Assembly: GCA_947626415.1 (NCBI GenBank)
Contig: CANQSA010000010.1
Location: forward strand, 1 to 64,000
Direction: 5' to 3'
Length of the DNA stretch: 64,000 bases
DNA from: an uncultured Lachnospiraceae bacterium
GTDB taxonomy: Bacteria; Bacillota; Clostridia; Lachnospirales; Lachnospiraceae
Within the stretch, counting starts at the first letter, position 1. Each line of letters begins with the position of its first letter. The translations under genes and the position numbers were made by a program. The notes beneath the pieces are model-generated. The model saw only the letters and a list, made by a program, of their open reading frames with translations. It did no database searches and was not told where the DNA came from. Positions 1-9,162 of this stretch are shown here, one piece after another.

Positions 1-365
1 CCTTCCGCATTGGAAGCCTTTGTCCAATTCAGCTGTACCGAATTGCTGTCCTTAAGTACTGTTTTTAAAACCGGCTGGCTCGGGCTGACGGTCTTCGGAA
101 CTGTAATACTGACTCCGGTATAACCGGAACGGTATTTTTCTCCTCCTGCCATTACATAAGATCTGATCGCATAAATATATGTAGTTCCCTTCGTCAGTCC
201 CGTATCCACATAAGACAACGTATTTACATTTGAGATCGTTTTAATCGCCTGATAACTGCCGCCGCTTTTCTTGCGGTATAAGATATAACCTTCCGCATTG
301 GAAGCCTTTGTCCAATTCAGCTGTACCGAATTGCTGTCCTTAAGTACTGTTTTTAAAACCGGCTG
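1..365 (-). repeat. Tandem FN3-coding repeat, 288-base period
   Basis: Bases 1-77 are identical to 289-365. The 288-base period equals 96 codons, one FN3 domain plus linker. A third, diverged copy lies near 600-900. Exact identity over 77 bases points to recent duplication or gene conversion inside the gene; further copies may lie beyond the left edge. Confidence 0.85.
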
Positions 366-2462
366 ATCCGGAATTACCGTAATCTGACAGGTTTTCTTTA
401 CGCTCGTTTTTCCCAAAGCAGTTACCGTGATCGTTGTTACCCCGGGAGCCTTTGCCGTCACAACGCCTGCGGAAGATACCGCTGCTGTCCCGGTATTGCT
501 GCTGCTGTAAGATACTCTCTTATCGGAACCGACGATCGTCGCTTTAATGGTCAGCTGCTGTTTTGCGTATAATTCCCCGGAAGTTGGCGTAATACTCAGA
601 CTTACCACAGGTTCCTCCAGTGTTGTAACCGATACGCCTTTATAGTCTGACCGATATTTTGTCCCATTTATATATTTATAGGCTCTTACCGCATACACAT
701 AGTCCTTTGCCGCTTTCAGCCCGGTATCCAGATAACTCAGTGTATTCGAATCTGTAATTGTTTTAATTGCCTGATAAGTGCCGCCTTTTTCTTTCCGATA
801 TACAATATAGCCCTCTGCGTCAGAAGATTTCGTCCAATTTAACTGGACTGTACTGCTCGATTTCGCGACAGCACGCAGTGTCACACCATTGATATTCTTT
901 ACGCCGATACGAACTGCATCAAAAGCACCGCTGGCAAGGAAAGCATAGATTACCGCATTTCCTTCTCCCTGCGCCGTAACTTTTCCGTTCTTATCTACCG
1001 TAGCGACAGCCGGGTCGTCACTATGCCAGTAGATCGTATCCGCTTTATTTTTCAGCGTTACGCTCGGCGTCCAGCTCTGCCCGACATTCATGGTCTTGCT
1101 GACGCTCAACGTCAGAAATTCACTGTACATATATCCGGTTTTTTTGACTCCGTTCATGGTAAACTGGATCTGATACCAATATGGATAAACCAGATTATTA
1201 TAGGAATATCCGTCCACGGTCTGCGTGCCGGATAAAATCGTAACCGGAGAATTATCATAAGGAACTGTTCCGTATGCCAGTCCCGGACCGCTTCTCACAT
1301 TAGTTCCGCTTGTCGTCCCCGTCTTTCCCTTTGCTTCATTGATGACAATGGTATTGCCTTCCGTCGGCATATTGTTATAGACCGGGATCAGAAAACTCTT
1401 TCCGGCACTTAGGGCCCCCATGTTTTTATAAGCGTTATAAGTAATGGTTGCTTCCGAAGCCGCTCCGTTAATCGCCGTCATAAACTGATGCCAGTACAGA
1501 TTTCCGGAACGCTTATCCACATTAAACTTAATCAGATAGCCCGTATTCTGATAACAGCTGATATATTTATCCCGGAAAAACTGTGCGCCGCCTTCAATGG
1601 CTTTTACCGGTGTCGTCCATCCGGCGCTTTTCGCGTAATTCAATCCGTTTTTAATCGGATCCGCGCCGTCATTGGCGCCGATATTATAAAAATTATAATA
1701 TCCGATAAAATGGGTTTTATAATCTTTCGACCAATAATCACCGGATGTGCTTCCGCTTCCGTCCGCGCTGACCTCCTGCCTGATCTTGGACGCCAGCCAG
1801 TACGGATTCACGCCGTAGGTTTTCCCGGCGTTAAAAAGAACCTGCGCGTAAGACTGTTTGATTTTCTGGACTTTTCCGTTCGTATCCAGATATTCGATCA
1901 CGGAGCCGTCCATAAAGGTGCCTTTTAACATCTGCTGCACGCCGGCAAGATTATGTACCTCTGCGTCATACGCATTGTTTTCAAATTGAAAAATATCGAC
2001 TTCATTTAAGAAATTCAGCGGATTCAGATAATAAGCGACCGTCTGCTTGGCGGCGCTGAAAAACGAAGTGGAATCCTTGGGAATATATTTTCCTGTGGAC
2101 GGATTAAAATCACACAGCAGATTTCGCTTTGACAGATCGCTGGCAACATATTGGATCGTACTCTTATTTCCCTGTCCGGAAACCTCCGGGTCCATCTCAT
2201 TTTCAACAACCGTATCCCAGTCAAGGCCGGTATTTAACGGCGTAAATTTCCAGTTCGGATATTTACTGTGCAGGGCCTGCAGATAAGGCCGGTAACTGGC
2301 GGGAAACTCCGAATAGGCCGTTGCTGCCGCCTCCGCTGTCCTGTCTTCATTTCCGATATCCCAGACAATACCGGTCACAGATAAAATAGCCGTCAAAAAC
2401 AGGGAAAGCAGACGTCTTCCCATCCGTTTCCCTGTTTGCTGTTTTCTTTGGATCCCCTTCAT
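1..2462 (-). CDS. Secreted glucosaminidase-like protein with SH3, BIG2 and fibronectin III repeats (3' end outside window)
   Basis: Open from an ATG at 2462 to the window edge (820 codons, no stop). The ATG follows an AAAGGTG ribosome site. A basic N-terminus and hydrophobic stretch (residues ~14-33) form a signal peptide. Residues ~50-330 resemble bacterial endo-beta-N-acetylglucosaminidases; the Glu in ASKIRQEVS is the likely catalytic residue. Then come a bacterial SH3 domain (~380-450, with NVRSGPG), a BIG2-type Ig domain (~450-515), an FN3 domain, a second BIG2 domain and at least two more FN3 domains. Likely a wall-bound hydrolase acting outside the cell. It lies 23 bases downstream of the topoisomerase A gene and may share its transcript. 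Family is fairly sure; substrate is inferred. Confidence 0.8.
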   Translation of the reverse strand, partial: MKGIQRKQQTGKRMGRRLLSLFLTAILSVTGIVWDIGNEDRTAEAAATAYSEFPASYRPYLQALHSKYPNWKFTPLNTGLDWDTVVENEMDPEVSGQGNKSTIQYVASDLSKRNLLCDFNPSTGKYIPKDSTSFFSAAKQTVAYYLNPLNFLNEVDIFQFENNAYDAEVHNLAGVQQMLKGTFMDGSVIEYLDTNGKVQKIKQSYAQVLFNAGKTYGVNPYWLASKIRQEVSADGSGSTSGDYWSKDYKTHFIGYYNFYNIGANDGADPIKNGLNYAKSAGWTTPVKAIEGGAQFFRDKYISCYQNTGYLIKFNVDKRSGNLYWHQFMTAINGAASEATITYNAYKNMGALSAGKSFLIPVYNNMPTEGNTIVINEAKGKTGTTSGTNVRSGPGLAYGTVPYDNSPVTILSGTQTVDGYSYNNLVYPYWYQIQFTMNGVKKTGYMYSEFLTLSVSKTMNVGQSWTPSVTLKNKADTIYWHSDDPAVATVDKNGKVTAQGEGNAVIYAFLASGAFDAVRIGVKNINGVTLRAVAKSSSTVQLNWTKSSDAEGYIVYRKEKGGTYQAIKTITDSNTLSYLDTGLKAAKDYVYAVRAYKYINGTKYRSDYKGVSVTTLEEPVVSLSITPTSGELYAKQQLTIKATIVGSDKRVSYSSSNTGTAAVSSAGVVTAKAPGVTTITVTALGKTSVKKTCQITVIPDQPVLKTVLKDSNSVQLNWTKASNAEGYILYRKKSGGSYQAIKTISNVNTLSYVDTGLTKGTTYIYAIRSYVMAGGEKYRSGYTGVSITVPKTVSPSQPVLKTVLKDSNSVQLNWTKASNAE

Positions 2463-2485
2463 ATTCTTCAACACCTTTCTTTTGT

Positions 2486-4864
2486 TTATACCCTTACTTT
2501 TGTCCCTTTTGTATCCCTTTTGGCCGCTTTGATCTTCCGCAGCTCGATTTCCTTCTCTTTATAAGAGACAACGGGTTTATCACCCGGTCCCATCAGATAA
2601 ACATGCGCGACAGAATCATCCTTTGCCAGCTTGATCCCGCGGACGCCCACGGCGCCCTTCTTTTTCTCCGGGATCTCATCCAGACGGAACCGTAAAAAAA
2701 CTCCGTTCTCGGTCTGCAATACAACCCACTGGTCTGTCCTGTCCGGCCGAATGTCGATATCTTCGATCACAAAATCCATGACCAGCTGCTCGTCTTCTCC
2801 CTCATAAAAATCCTCTGAGCCGCCTGACAATGCCAGATTCTCTGCCGGTTCTTCCGATCCTGCGCTCAGGCGTCCCGCAATCTGTACTGCTGCCAGCAGA
2901 TCGCCTTCCCCCAGTTTTGTCGCGCTGATGGTCCGCTTGATCACCTGAAATTCACTGCCATCTACCAGTTTCATCATACCAGATTTTGTTGTGAATAACA
3001 ACTGCTTATCCTGCAGTTCCCATAAACTATATAAATTGACAATCGTTTCCTTTTGACTGTCGTAATTGCTGACATTGTCAATGGGAATCCCCTTGTCCCG
3101 GAATTTCTTCATCGGCAGATCAGCGGCTTTGACCAGATGCATATTGCCCGCATCGGTAAACAGGCAGATCTTATCTGTATTCATACAGAGAAAGCTGTAT
3201 TTATTCTCTGTTTCCACAGCTTCCCGGTTCCGGTCATATGCAGACGCTTCGATCAGCTTTGCGTAGCCGAAGCGGTCCATAACAAACGCCACTTCCTGTT
3301 CTACCATCTTCACTTCTTCATAGACAGCTTCTTTTGCGTTGACGATCTGGGTTTTTCTGGGATAACCGTATTCCTTTTTGATCTTTTCCAGATCTTTTTT
3401 GATCACCCGGGTCATGGCTTTCCGGCTGTTTAAGATCTCCTCATACTCCGCGATCTTTTCCACCAGCTCGGAATATTCCTTTTCCAGAGCCATGATCTCC
3501 AGACCGATCAGACGGTACAGCCGCAGTTCTACGATTGCCTGTGCCTGCTTTTCCGTAAAGGATAACTGCTGCGCGTAAATAGAAGATTCCGGATTTTTGA
3601 ACTTAATATCCGTGATATCTCCGCCGGTCAGGCATGCTTTCACCTGTTTCAGATTCTGACTGCCCCGGATGATCTCAATGATCAGATCTATGATATTGCA
3701 GGCTTTGATCAGACCTTCTTTAATCTCCTTCTGCTCCAGCGCCTTATTGAGCAACGTCGTGTATTTTCTGGTCATCAGATCATACTGGAACTGTACGCAG
3801 TGCGACAGGATTGACCGCAGTCCCAATACTTCCGGTTTCCCGTCCGCGATTGCCAGCATATTGACGCCAAAGGTATCTTCCAGTTTTGTTTTTTTATACA
3901 GCATGTTTTCCAGCTTGGAAACATCCGCATTCTTTTTTAATTCCAGTACAATCCGGATGCCGTCCTTGGAAGACGCATTGATGATATCTACCACATCCTG
4001 CGTTTTCTTCGATTCGATCAGATCATAGATATCGGCAATAAATTTCCCGATATTGGCACCAATCATGGTATAGGGGATCTCGCTGATTACCAGCTTATCC
4101 CGGTCCGATCTGCGGGCTGCCGGTTCAAATTCTACCTTGCCCCGCAGCTTGATCTTTCCGATCCCCGTCTCATAGATCTGCTCCAGTTCATCCTGATTGA
4201 CGACCAGACCCCCGGTCGGGAAATCCGGACCGGGCATGATCTTCATCAGTTCCGCGGTCGTAATGGACGGATTCGCCATATACGCGATCATGGCATCCAC
4301 AACCTCTGACAGATTATGCGTGGGAATACTGGTCGTCATACCGACCGCGATTCCTTCCGCCCCGTTGATCAGAAGGTTCGGCACACGCACCGGCAATACC
4401 TCCGGTTCTTTTTCCGTCTCGTCAAAATTCGGGACAAAATCTACGACATCCTTATCCAGATCTGCCAGATAAACATCCTGCGTAAATTTCTTTAACTTGG
4501 CCTCTGTATACCGCATGGCGGCCGCGCCGTCTCCTTCAATCGAGCCGAAATTTCCATGCCCGTCTACCAGCGGCATTCCCTTTTTAAAATCCTGTTCCAG
4601 TACGACCAGCGCATCATAGATCGATCCGTCTCCGTGCGGATGGTATTTACCCATCGCGTCGCCCACGATACGGGCTGACTTCCTGTGGGGCTTGTCATAA
4701 TCCAGTCCCAGCTGCTCCATCGCATAAAGCACCCGCCGCTGCACAGGCTTCAGCCCGTCTCTGGCATCCGGTACGGCACGGGCCGTGATCACGCTCATCG
4801 CGTAATTGATATAAGATGTCTGCATAACATCTGAATATTCGGTGGTTACAATCTGCTCCGCCAT
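2486..4864 (-). CDS. DNA gyrase / topoisomerase IV subunit A (ParC-like)
   Basis: 792 residues. Breakage-reunion subunit of a type IIA topoisomerase. The active-site Tyr is Y119 in AMRYTEAKL. The quinolone-determining region reads HPHGDGSIYD, so Gly80 takes the place of the usual Ser83 (E. coli GyrA numbering) while the later Asp is kept. The C-terminal beta-pinwheel is present but shows no canonical QRRGGKG GyrA box, only a degenerate KKFRDKG. It follows the B subunit by 36 bases with an AACGGAGG ribosome site. Clostridia usually carry the main gyrBA pair near dnaA, so this second pair is more likely topoisomerase IV. The gyrase versus topo IV choice is inferred. Confidence 0.9.
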   Translation of the reverse strand: MAEQIVTTEYSDVMQTSYINYAMSVITARAVPDARDGLKPVQRRVLYAMEQLGLDYDKPHRKSARIVGDAMGKYHPHGDGSIYDALVVLEQDFKKGMPLVDGHGNFGSIEGDGAAAMRYTEAKLKKFTQDVYLADLDKDVVDFVPNFDETEKEPEVLPVRVPNLLINGAEGIAVGMTTSIPTHNLSEVVDAMIAYMANPSITTAELMKIMPGPDFPTGGLVVNQDELEQIYETGIGKIKLRGKVEFEPAARRSDRDKLVISEIPYTMIGANIGKFIADIYDLIESKKTQDVVDIINASSKDGIRIVLELKKNADVSKLENMLYKKTKLEDTFGVNMLAIADGKPEVLGLRSILSHCVQFQYDLMTRKYTTLLNKALEQKEIKEGLIKACNIIDLIIEIIRGSQNLKQVKACLTGGDITDIKFKNPESSIYAQQLSFTEKQAQAIVELRLYRLIGLEIMALEKEYSELVEKIAEYEEILNSRKAMTRVIKKDLEKIKKEYGYPRKTQIVNAKEAVYEEVKMVEQEVAFVMDRFGYAKLIEASAYDRNREAVETENKYSFLCMNTDKICLFTDAGNMHLVKAADLPMKKFRDKGIPIDNVSNYDSQKETIVNLYSLWELQDKQLLFTTKSGMMKLVDGSEFQVIKRTISATKLGEGDLLAAVQIAGRLSAGSEEPAENLALSGGSEDFYEGEDEQLVMDFVIEDIDIRPDRTDQWVVLQTENGVFLRFRLDEIPEKKKGAVGVRGIKLAKDDSVAHVYLMGPGDKPVVSYKEKEIELRKIKAAKRDTKGTKVRV

Positions 4865-4900
4865 TTAATTCCTCCGTTCTGAAGTGATCCTGTCTGTTTT

Positions 4901-6823
4901 CTATATGTCTAATACCGCATCATTGGCATGCTGATAAATAAATCCCCTTCTGGGCGCCACATCGGTACCCATCAGCATACCGGTCACATCCGATGCCATC
5001 TTACCGTCTTCAATCTCCACCTGCTTCAGAATCCGAGTCTTAGGGTCCAGCGTTGTTTCCCACAACTGCTGCGCATCCATCTCTCCAAGCCCTTTATAGC
5101 GCTGCAGCGTGAAATTAGAGTGAGATTTCCTGTATTTTTCCAGCGCCTGGTCGTCATACAGGTAGCATCCGGTTTCTTTCTTATTCTTTGGGACGACCTT
5201 ATAAAGCGGCGGCGTCGCCAGATAAACATGCCCGCCCAGGATCAGATCCGGCATGAACCGGTAAAAGAATGTCAAAAGCAGGGTGGCTATATGCGCGCCG
5301 TCCACGTCCGCATCCGTCATAATCACAATCTTGTGATACCGCAGCTTTGTGATATCAAAATCATTTCCGTAACCTTCGGAAAAGCCGCAGCCAAACGCAT
5401 GGATCATGGTTTTGATCTCCGCATTGGCAAGTACTTTATCCATAGACGCTTTTTCTACATTCAAAATCTTGCCTCGGATCGGAAGGATTGCCTGCGTCCT
5501 GCGGTCTCTTGCCGTTTTGGCGGAACCTCCCGCGGAATCTCCTTCCACGATAAAGATCTCGCATTCCTCCGGATTCCGGCTTTCGCAGTTGGCCAGCTTT
5601 CCGTTGGAATCGATGGAAAACTTCGGCTTTGTCAGCAGATTGGTTCTTGCCTTTTCCTCTGCCTTCCGGATCTTTGCGGATTTTTCCGCGGCTCCGATGA
5701 TATGTTTTAAGGTCTCCAGATTTTTATCAAAAAACAGGACCAGTTCTTCTGCCGATACTTCTCCCACAACTTTACCGGCGTCCGGGTTGTCCAGTTTCGT
5801 CTTGGTCTGTCCTTCAAAACGGGGCGCCGGATGCTTGACTGCCACAATCGCCGTCATTCCGTTCCGGACGTCAGCGCCGTTGAAATTGGCGTCCTTCTCC
5901 TTTAAAATCCCCAGTTCTCTGGCGTACTGGTTGATGATCGTTGTAAATTTGGTCTTAAATCCGGTCAGGTGCGTACCGCCCTCCTGTGTGTAGATATTAT
6001 TGCAGAATCCGAGAATATTTTCCTGAAATTCGTCCACAAACTGGATCGCTACCTCCGCCTCGATCCCATCCCGCTGCTTTTTAAAATAAATAGTATCGTG
6101 CAGTACGGTTTTCCCTGTATTCAGGGCAGCTACATAGGCCTTGATCCCATCCGGCTCATGATATACGACTTCTTCTTCCTCCGCAAAGCGGTTATTCCGG
6201 AAGGTGATTGTCAGTCCCGGATTCAGATATGCCGTTTCATGCAGCCGGCTTTTAATACTTTCCGCTTTAAAATAAGTCTTTTCAAAAATCTCATCGTCCG
6301 GCAGAAAAACTACTTTGGTCCCGGTATCGTTTTTCCGGCAGGTTCCGGTCTTTTCAAGCGGGCTTGCGATCTTTCCCTGTTCATAACGTTGTTGCCAGAT
6401 CTCTCCGTCCCGTTTTACCGTAACTTCCAGCCATTTTGAGAGCGCGTTCACTACAGACGCGCCCACGCCGTGCAGACCGCCGGATATTTTATATCCGCCG
6501 TCCCCGAATTTGCCGCCGGCATGTAATACCGTAAATACCAGCTGCACAGCCGGGACTCCTGTTTTGGAGTTGATCTCCACAGGGATCCCACGCCCGTCAT
6601 CTGTGATCACGGCGGTCCCGTCTTTTTCCAACGTCACGGTAATATTCTGACAAAATCCCGCCAGATGTTCATCCACGGAATTATCCATGATCTCATAGAT
6701 CAGATGATTCAGTCCCTTGGTGGACACGCTTCCGATATACATGCCCGGGCGCACCCGAACCGCTTCCAGTCCTTCCAGTACCGATATGCTGTCCGCCGTA
6801 TATTCCTGTTTCTTTTCCGCCAT
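4901..6823 (-). CDS. DNA gyrase / topoisomerase IV subunit B (ParE-like)
   Basis: 640 residues. ATPase and TOPRIM subunit partnering the next gene. A GHKL ATP site is visible: EIMDNSVDE near residue 50, DDGRGIP, and GGLHGVGASVVNALS. The transducer domain follows, then TOPRIM with EGDSAGGSAK and the metal motif DADVDGAHI. The C-terminal PLYKV and QRYKGLGEM motifs are complete. Start ATG follows GGAGGAAG. The GNAT gene ends three bases upstream, so the genes are probably cotranscribed. Length is typical of short clostridial GyrB/ParE proteins; motifs alone do not settle which. Confidence 0.92.
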   Translation of the reverse strand: MAEKKQEYTADSISVLEGLEAVRVRPGMYIGSVSTKGLNHLIYEIMDNSVDEHLAGFCQNITVTLEKDGTAVITDDGRGIPVEINSKTGVPAVQLVFTVLHAGGKFGDGGYKISGGLHGVGASVVNALSKWLEVTVKRDGEIWQQRYEQGKIASPLEKTGTCRKNDTGTKVVFLPDDEIFEKTYFKAESIKSRLHETAYLNPGLTITFRNNRFAEEEEVVYHEPDGIKAYVAALNTGKTVLHDTIYFKKQRDGIEAEVAIQFVDEFQENILGFCNNIYTQEGGTHLTGFKTKFTTIINQYARELGILKEKDANFNGADVRNGMTAIVAVKHPAPRFEGQTKTKLDNPDAGKVVGEVSAEELVLFFDKNLETLKHIIGAAEKSAKIRKAEEKARTNLLTKPKFSIDSNGKLANCESRNPEECEIFIVEGDSAGGSAKTARDRRTQAILPIRGKILNVEKASMDKVLANAEIKTMIHAFGCGFSEGYGNDFDITKLRYHKIVIMTDADVDGAHIATLLLTFFYRFMPDLILGGHVYLATPPLYKVVPKNKKETGCYLYDDQALEKYRKSHSNFTLQRYKGLGEMDAQQLWETTLDPKTRILKQVEIEDGKMASDVTGMLMGTDVAPRRGFIYQHANDAVLDI

Positions 6824-6826
6824 GCC

Positions 6827-7261
6827 TTAATCTTCCTCCCGCAAATACATGATCATCCCCGGTCCCAGCGTCTCTGTTGGACGTGCCAGAAATCCCATAT
6901 GGGAATAAAACTGTTCCCGGCCTTTCGCGCACATCAGATCCAGCATCAGCTGTGTCCCGGGAAGCCGGATCTCCTTGGCATGGCTGATCAGACGGCGCAG
7001 CAGTTCTTTGCCGACTCCGCGGCTCTGCAGATCCGGATGTACGATCAGATCCTGCACATAGACGATAACAACGCCGTCGCCTACCATTCGCCCCATGCCC
7101 ACAGGTTTTCCGTTATCATAAGCGCAGACCGTATAAATACTGTTTGCAAGCGCCCGTTCTGCCTGCTCCAAAGACAGCGGGATCCAATGTACCGAATCCC
7201 GCAGATACAGATATTCCTGAACCGTAATCGTATTTTCTTTATATTGAACTTCCTGTTTCAT
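6827..7261 (-). CDS. GNAT family N-acetyltransferase
   Basis: 144 residues, a single GNAT fold. The acetyl-CoA motif A is seen as VHPDLQSRGVGKELLRRLI (~residues 96-114), preceded by VVIVYVQDLIV and followed by a C-terminal strand near YSHMGFLARP. It should transfer an acetyl group from acetyl-CoA to a small-molecule or protein amine; the substrate cannot be told. Its first 23 bases overlap the end of the PAP2 gene upstream, and it nearly touches the topoisomerase B gene downstream, so it sits inside a compact operon. Confidence 0.85.
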   Translation of the reverse strand: MKQEVQYKENTITVQEYLYLRDSVHWIPLSLEQAERALANSIYTVCAYDNGKPVGMGRMVGDGVVIVYVQDLIVHPDLQSRGVGKELLRRLISHAKEIRLPGTQLMLDLMCAKGREQFYSHMGFLARPTETLGPGMIMYLREED

Positions 7262-7772
7262 AATGACTTCCTATTTTCTTTACCACAAAACTGCCTATGA
7301 GCCCGCAGATCACGCCGATCAGGGCGCCTGCCAGCACATCGGTCGGAAAATGCACATACAGATATAATCTGGAAAAAGCGATCAAAGTCGTTAAGATATA
7401 TGCGCAGATTCCGGCTTTTTTATTCCAGCAGAACAACGCCGTTGCCGCCGCGAACCCGGCTGCGCTGTGTCCGGACGGAAAGGAATAATCCGTCGGATTC
7501 GCAACCAGCAGATCCACCGCCCGTTCCCAGCAGGGTCTCGGTCTTGCGACCATATTTTTCAGCCACAGATTGGTGATCAGAAAATCCGGGATCAGTGCCG
7601 CCGTCATATAAAGTCCGCCGGTCCGATACCGTTTTCCGAGCAAAAGCAGGATCGCCAGCGCGATCCAAAACCAACCCGCATTTCCCAAAAAGCTGACTGC
7701 CGTCATAAATTTATCCAAGATCGGATTATGCCAGTTTTGTATTGCATCCAAAATCGCAAATTCCCAGTCCAT
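7239..7772 (-). CDS. PAP2-family membrane phosphatase
   Basis: 177 residues with about five membrane segments. The three phosphatase motifs are present in order: KNMVARPRPC, PSGHSAAGF and SRLYLYVHFPTDVLAG, giving the conserved Arg, Ser-His and catalytic His. Members hydrolyse undecaprenyl pyrophosphate, phosphatidic acid or similar lipid phosphates at the membrane face; undecaprenyl-PP recycling is the likeliest role here but is not proven. It begins one base after the stop of the histidine phosphatase gene and overlaps the GNAT gene by 23 bases. Confidence 0.9.
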   Translation of the reverse strand: MDWEFAILDAIQNWHNPILDKFMTAVSFLGNAGWFWIALAILLLLGKRYRTGGLYMTAALIPDFLITNLWLKNMVARPRPCWERAVDLLVANPTDYSFPSGHSAAGFAAATALFCWNKKAGICAYILTTLIAFSRLYLYVHFPTDVLAGALIGVICGLIGSFVVKKIGSHYETGSSI

Positions 7773-8390
7773 CTATTTCACACACTCCCTGCAAGTCTCC
7801 TTTTCTGTCTGCAGCCATGTTAAAAAATCATTTGCTGTCAGATTATACATCGGGATGGAATACTGCCCCTGCTCATACCGAAGCAGACTGATACACGCAT
7901 TCCGCAGCCATGTTTTTCCTCTGCCGATCATACCGTCTGAAAAATCCGAAAGCAGCTGTGTGATCACACCGCCATGCGTCACGATCGCAATCGCCTGACA
8001 GCTGCCTGCCGCCGCATACTGCGTGATTCCTTTTCGGATCCTGGCGCTGAGCAGTTCCAGGTTTTCCGCCTCCCCAAGCCTGCTTTTGTCAACCAGTTTT
8101 CGTTCTTCATAAGTCAGGCCGGAAAGCGAGCCGAAATCCCGTTCGATAAAGCAGTCATCCACCACGATCTGCGGCGTCCCGCTTTGATGGAACTGTACGA
8201 TCTGCGCAGTTCGAAACGCCCGCTGCAGAGGACTTGTAACGATCAGATCCAGTTTCACGCTGCTCATCGCCCGGCCGCAGGCATCCGCCTGACCGATCCC
8301 GGTTTCATTCAACGGAATATCCTCCCGTCCCTGTACCCGCAGCGCTGCGTTCCAATCTGTTTCTCCATGCCTGATGATATAGAGCTGCAT
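7773..8390 (-). CDS. Histidine phosphatase (phosphoglycerate mutase-like) family protein
   Basis: About 205 residues. It opens with LYIIRHGETDWN, the phospho-His motif of this superfamily, and has the second His in AIVTHGGVI (~residue 150). The start is the ATG at 8390, preceded by GAAGGAG; a longer frame from 8438 adds 16 residues without homology or ribosome site. Relatives include alpha-ribazole phosphatase (CobC) and broad-specificity phosphatases; with no cobalamin genes nearby I cannot choose. Next to the PAP2 phosphatase, probably in one transcript. Confidence 0.85.
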   Translation of the reverse strand: MQLYIIRHGETDWNAALRVQGREDIPLNETGIGQADACGRAMSSVKLDLIVTSPLQRAFRTAQIVQFHQSGTPQIVVDDCFIERDFGSLSGLTYEERKLVDKSRLGEAENLELLSARIRKGITQYAAAGSCQAIAIVTHGGVITQLLSDFSDGMIGRGKTWLRNACISLLRYEQGQYSIPMYNLTANDFLTWLQTEKETCRECVK

Positions 8391-8415
8391 TTTCTTTTCT
8401 CCTTCACTGTTCGTT

Positions 8416-9162
8416 TTAAGCGTCCTCATTAACCTCATATAACAACATTCTTCCGGATTTTCCTACACGCCGGATCAGTTCCAGGTTATACAGGATCCGC
8501 AATGCGGTCTGCGCCATTCCCACACTGGTATGCGCCGCTTTCGCGTAATCTCTGGAGGTAAACCGATCCGGAACGGAAATCGGGATCAGCTGCATATAAT
8601 CCTCAATCTGCGTAAACGCATATTCCCCTACCAGCGCCAGTGGGATCCTGTCATACCGGTAAGAGCCCCGTTTCCGGTCTCTGCTCCAGCCGTTTAACAG
8701 TCTCTGCTCCTCCATATCCAGCATAGCGATCCGCAAATGGAAATTGGGATGTTTCAGATAATTCTGAATTTTATATAATTCCGGAATGATATCATAAATA
8801 GAACCCTGTTTGGGAGACTTGTGTCTTTTGGAAAATTCCCCTGTTTCCTCATCGATCCACACAAGCCATTTTGACGCGGGGATCGGATAGATCACAGTGA
8901 CAGAATACAAGGGCAGAAACCGATCCAGCTTGTCCCGCAGTTTATTAAAATTGCGCGTCTGTATCTCCAGAATGGATCCATTCTCATATACATCCGCTAC
9001 ATAGCCTTCCACCGGCACTTCATGCGTATCCGGATCCGGTGCGTAGTAATTCTTCAAAACCGCATGCACTGTCTTCTCTGACAGGGTTCCGATTCCCTGT
9101 CTTTGTCGTTCCGCCCCTGTTATTTGATTTCGAATCGTTTCAAACCGAATTGTATCGATCAA
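8416..9162 (-). CDS. Unrecognised protein, possible PD-(D/E)XK-like core plus winged helix
   Basis: 248 residues, product not recognised. The start is TTG at 9162 after GGAGG; it overlaps the cdd stop in a TTGA junction. Residues ~50-95 contain VEGYVADVYENG followed by SILEIQTRNFNKLRDKL and a buried strand YSVTVIYPIP. This D-x(n)-E-x-Q layout with a following helix resembles a PD-(D/E)XK nuclease core, but it is read by eye only. The last ~60 residues (SRDYAKAAHTSVGMAQTAL onward) look like a helix-turn-helix or winged helix. No signal peptide or membrane segment. Sits between cdd and the histidine phosphatase. Confidence 0.75.
   Translation of the reverse strand: MIDTIRFETIRNQITGAERQRQGIGTLSEKTVHAVLKNYYAPDPDTHEVPVEGYVADVYENGSILEIQTRNFNKLRDKLDRFLPLYSVTVIYPIPASKWLVWIDEETGEFSKRHKSPKQGSIYDIIPELYKIQNYLKHPNFHLRIAMLDMEEQRLLNGWSRDRKRGSYRYDRIPLALVGEYAFTQIEDYMQLIPISVPDRFTSRDYAKAAHTSVGMAQTALRILYNLELIRRVGKSGRMLLYEVNEDA

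Noticed and set aside
4928-5710. Plus-strand frame of 260 codons over the topoisomerase B gene
   Set aside because: Antisense shadow of a conserved coding region with no recognisable protein signature.
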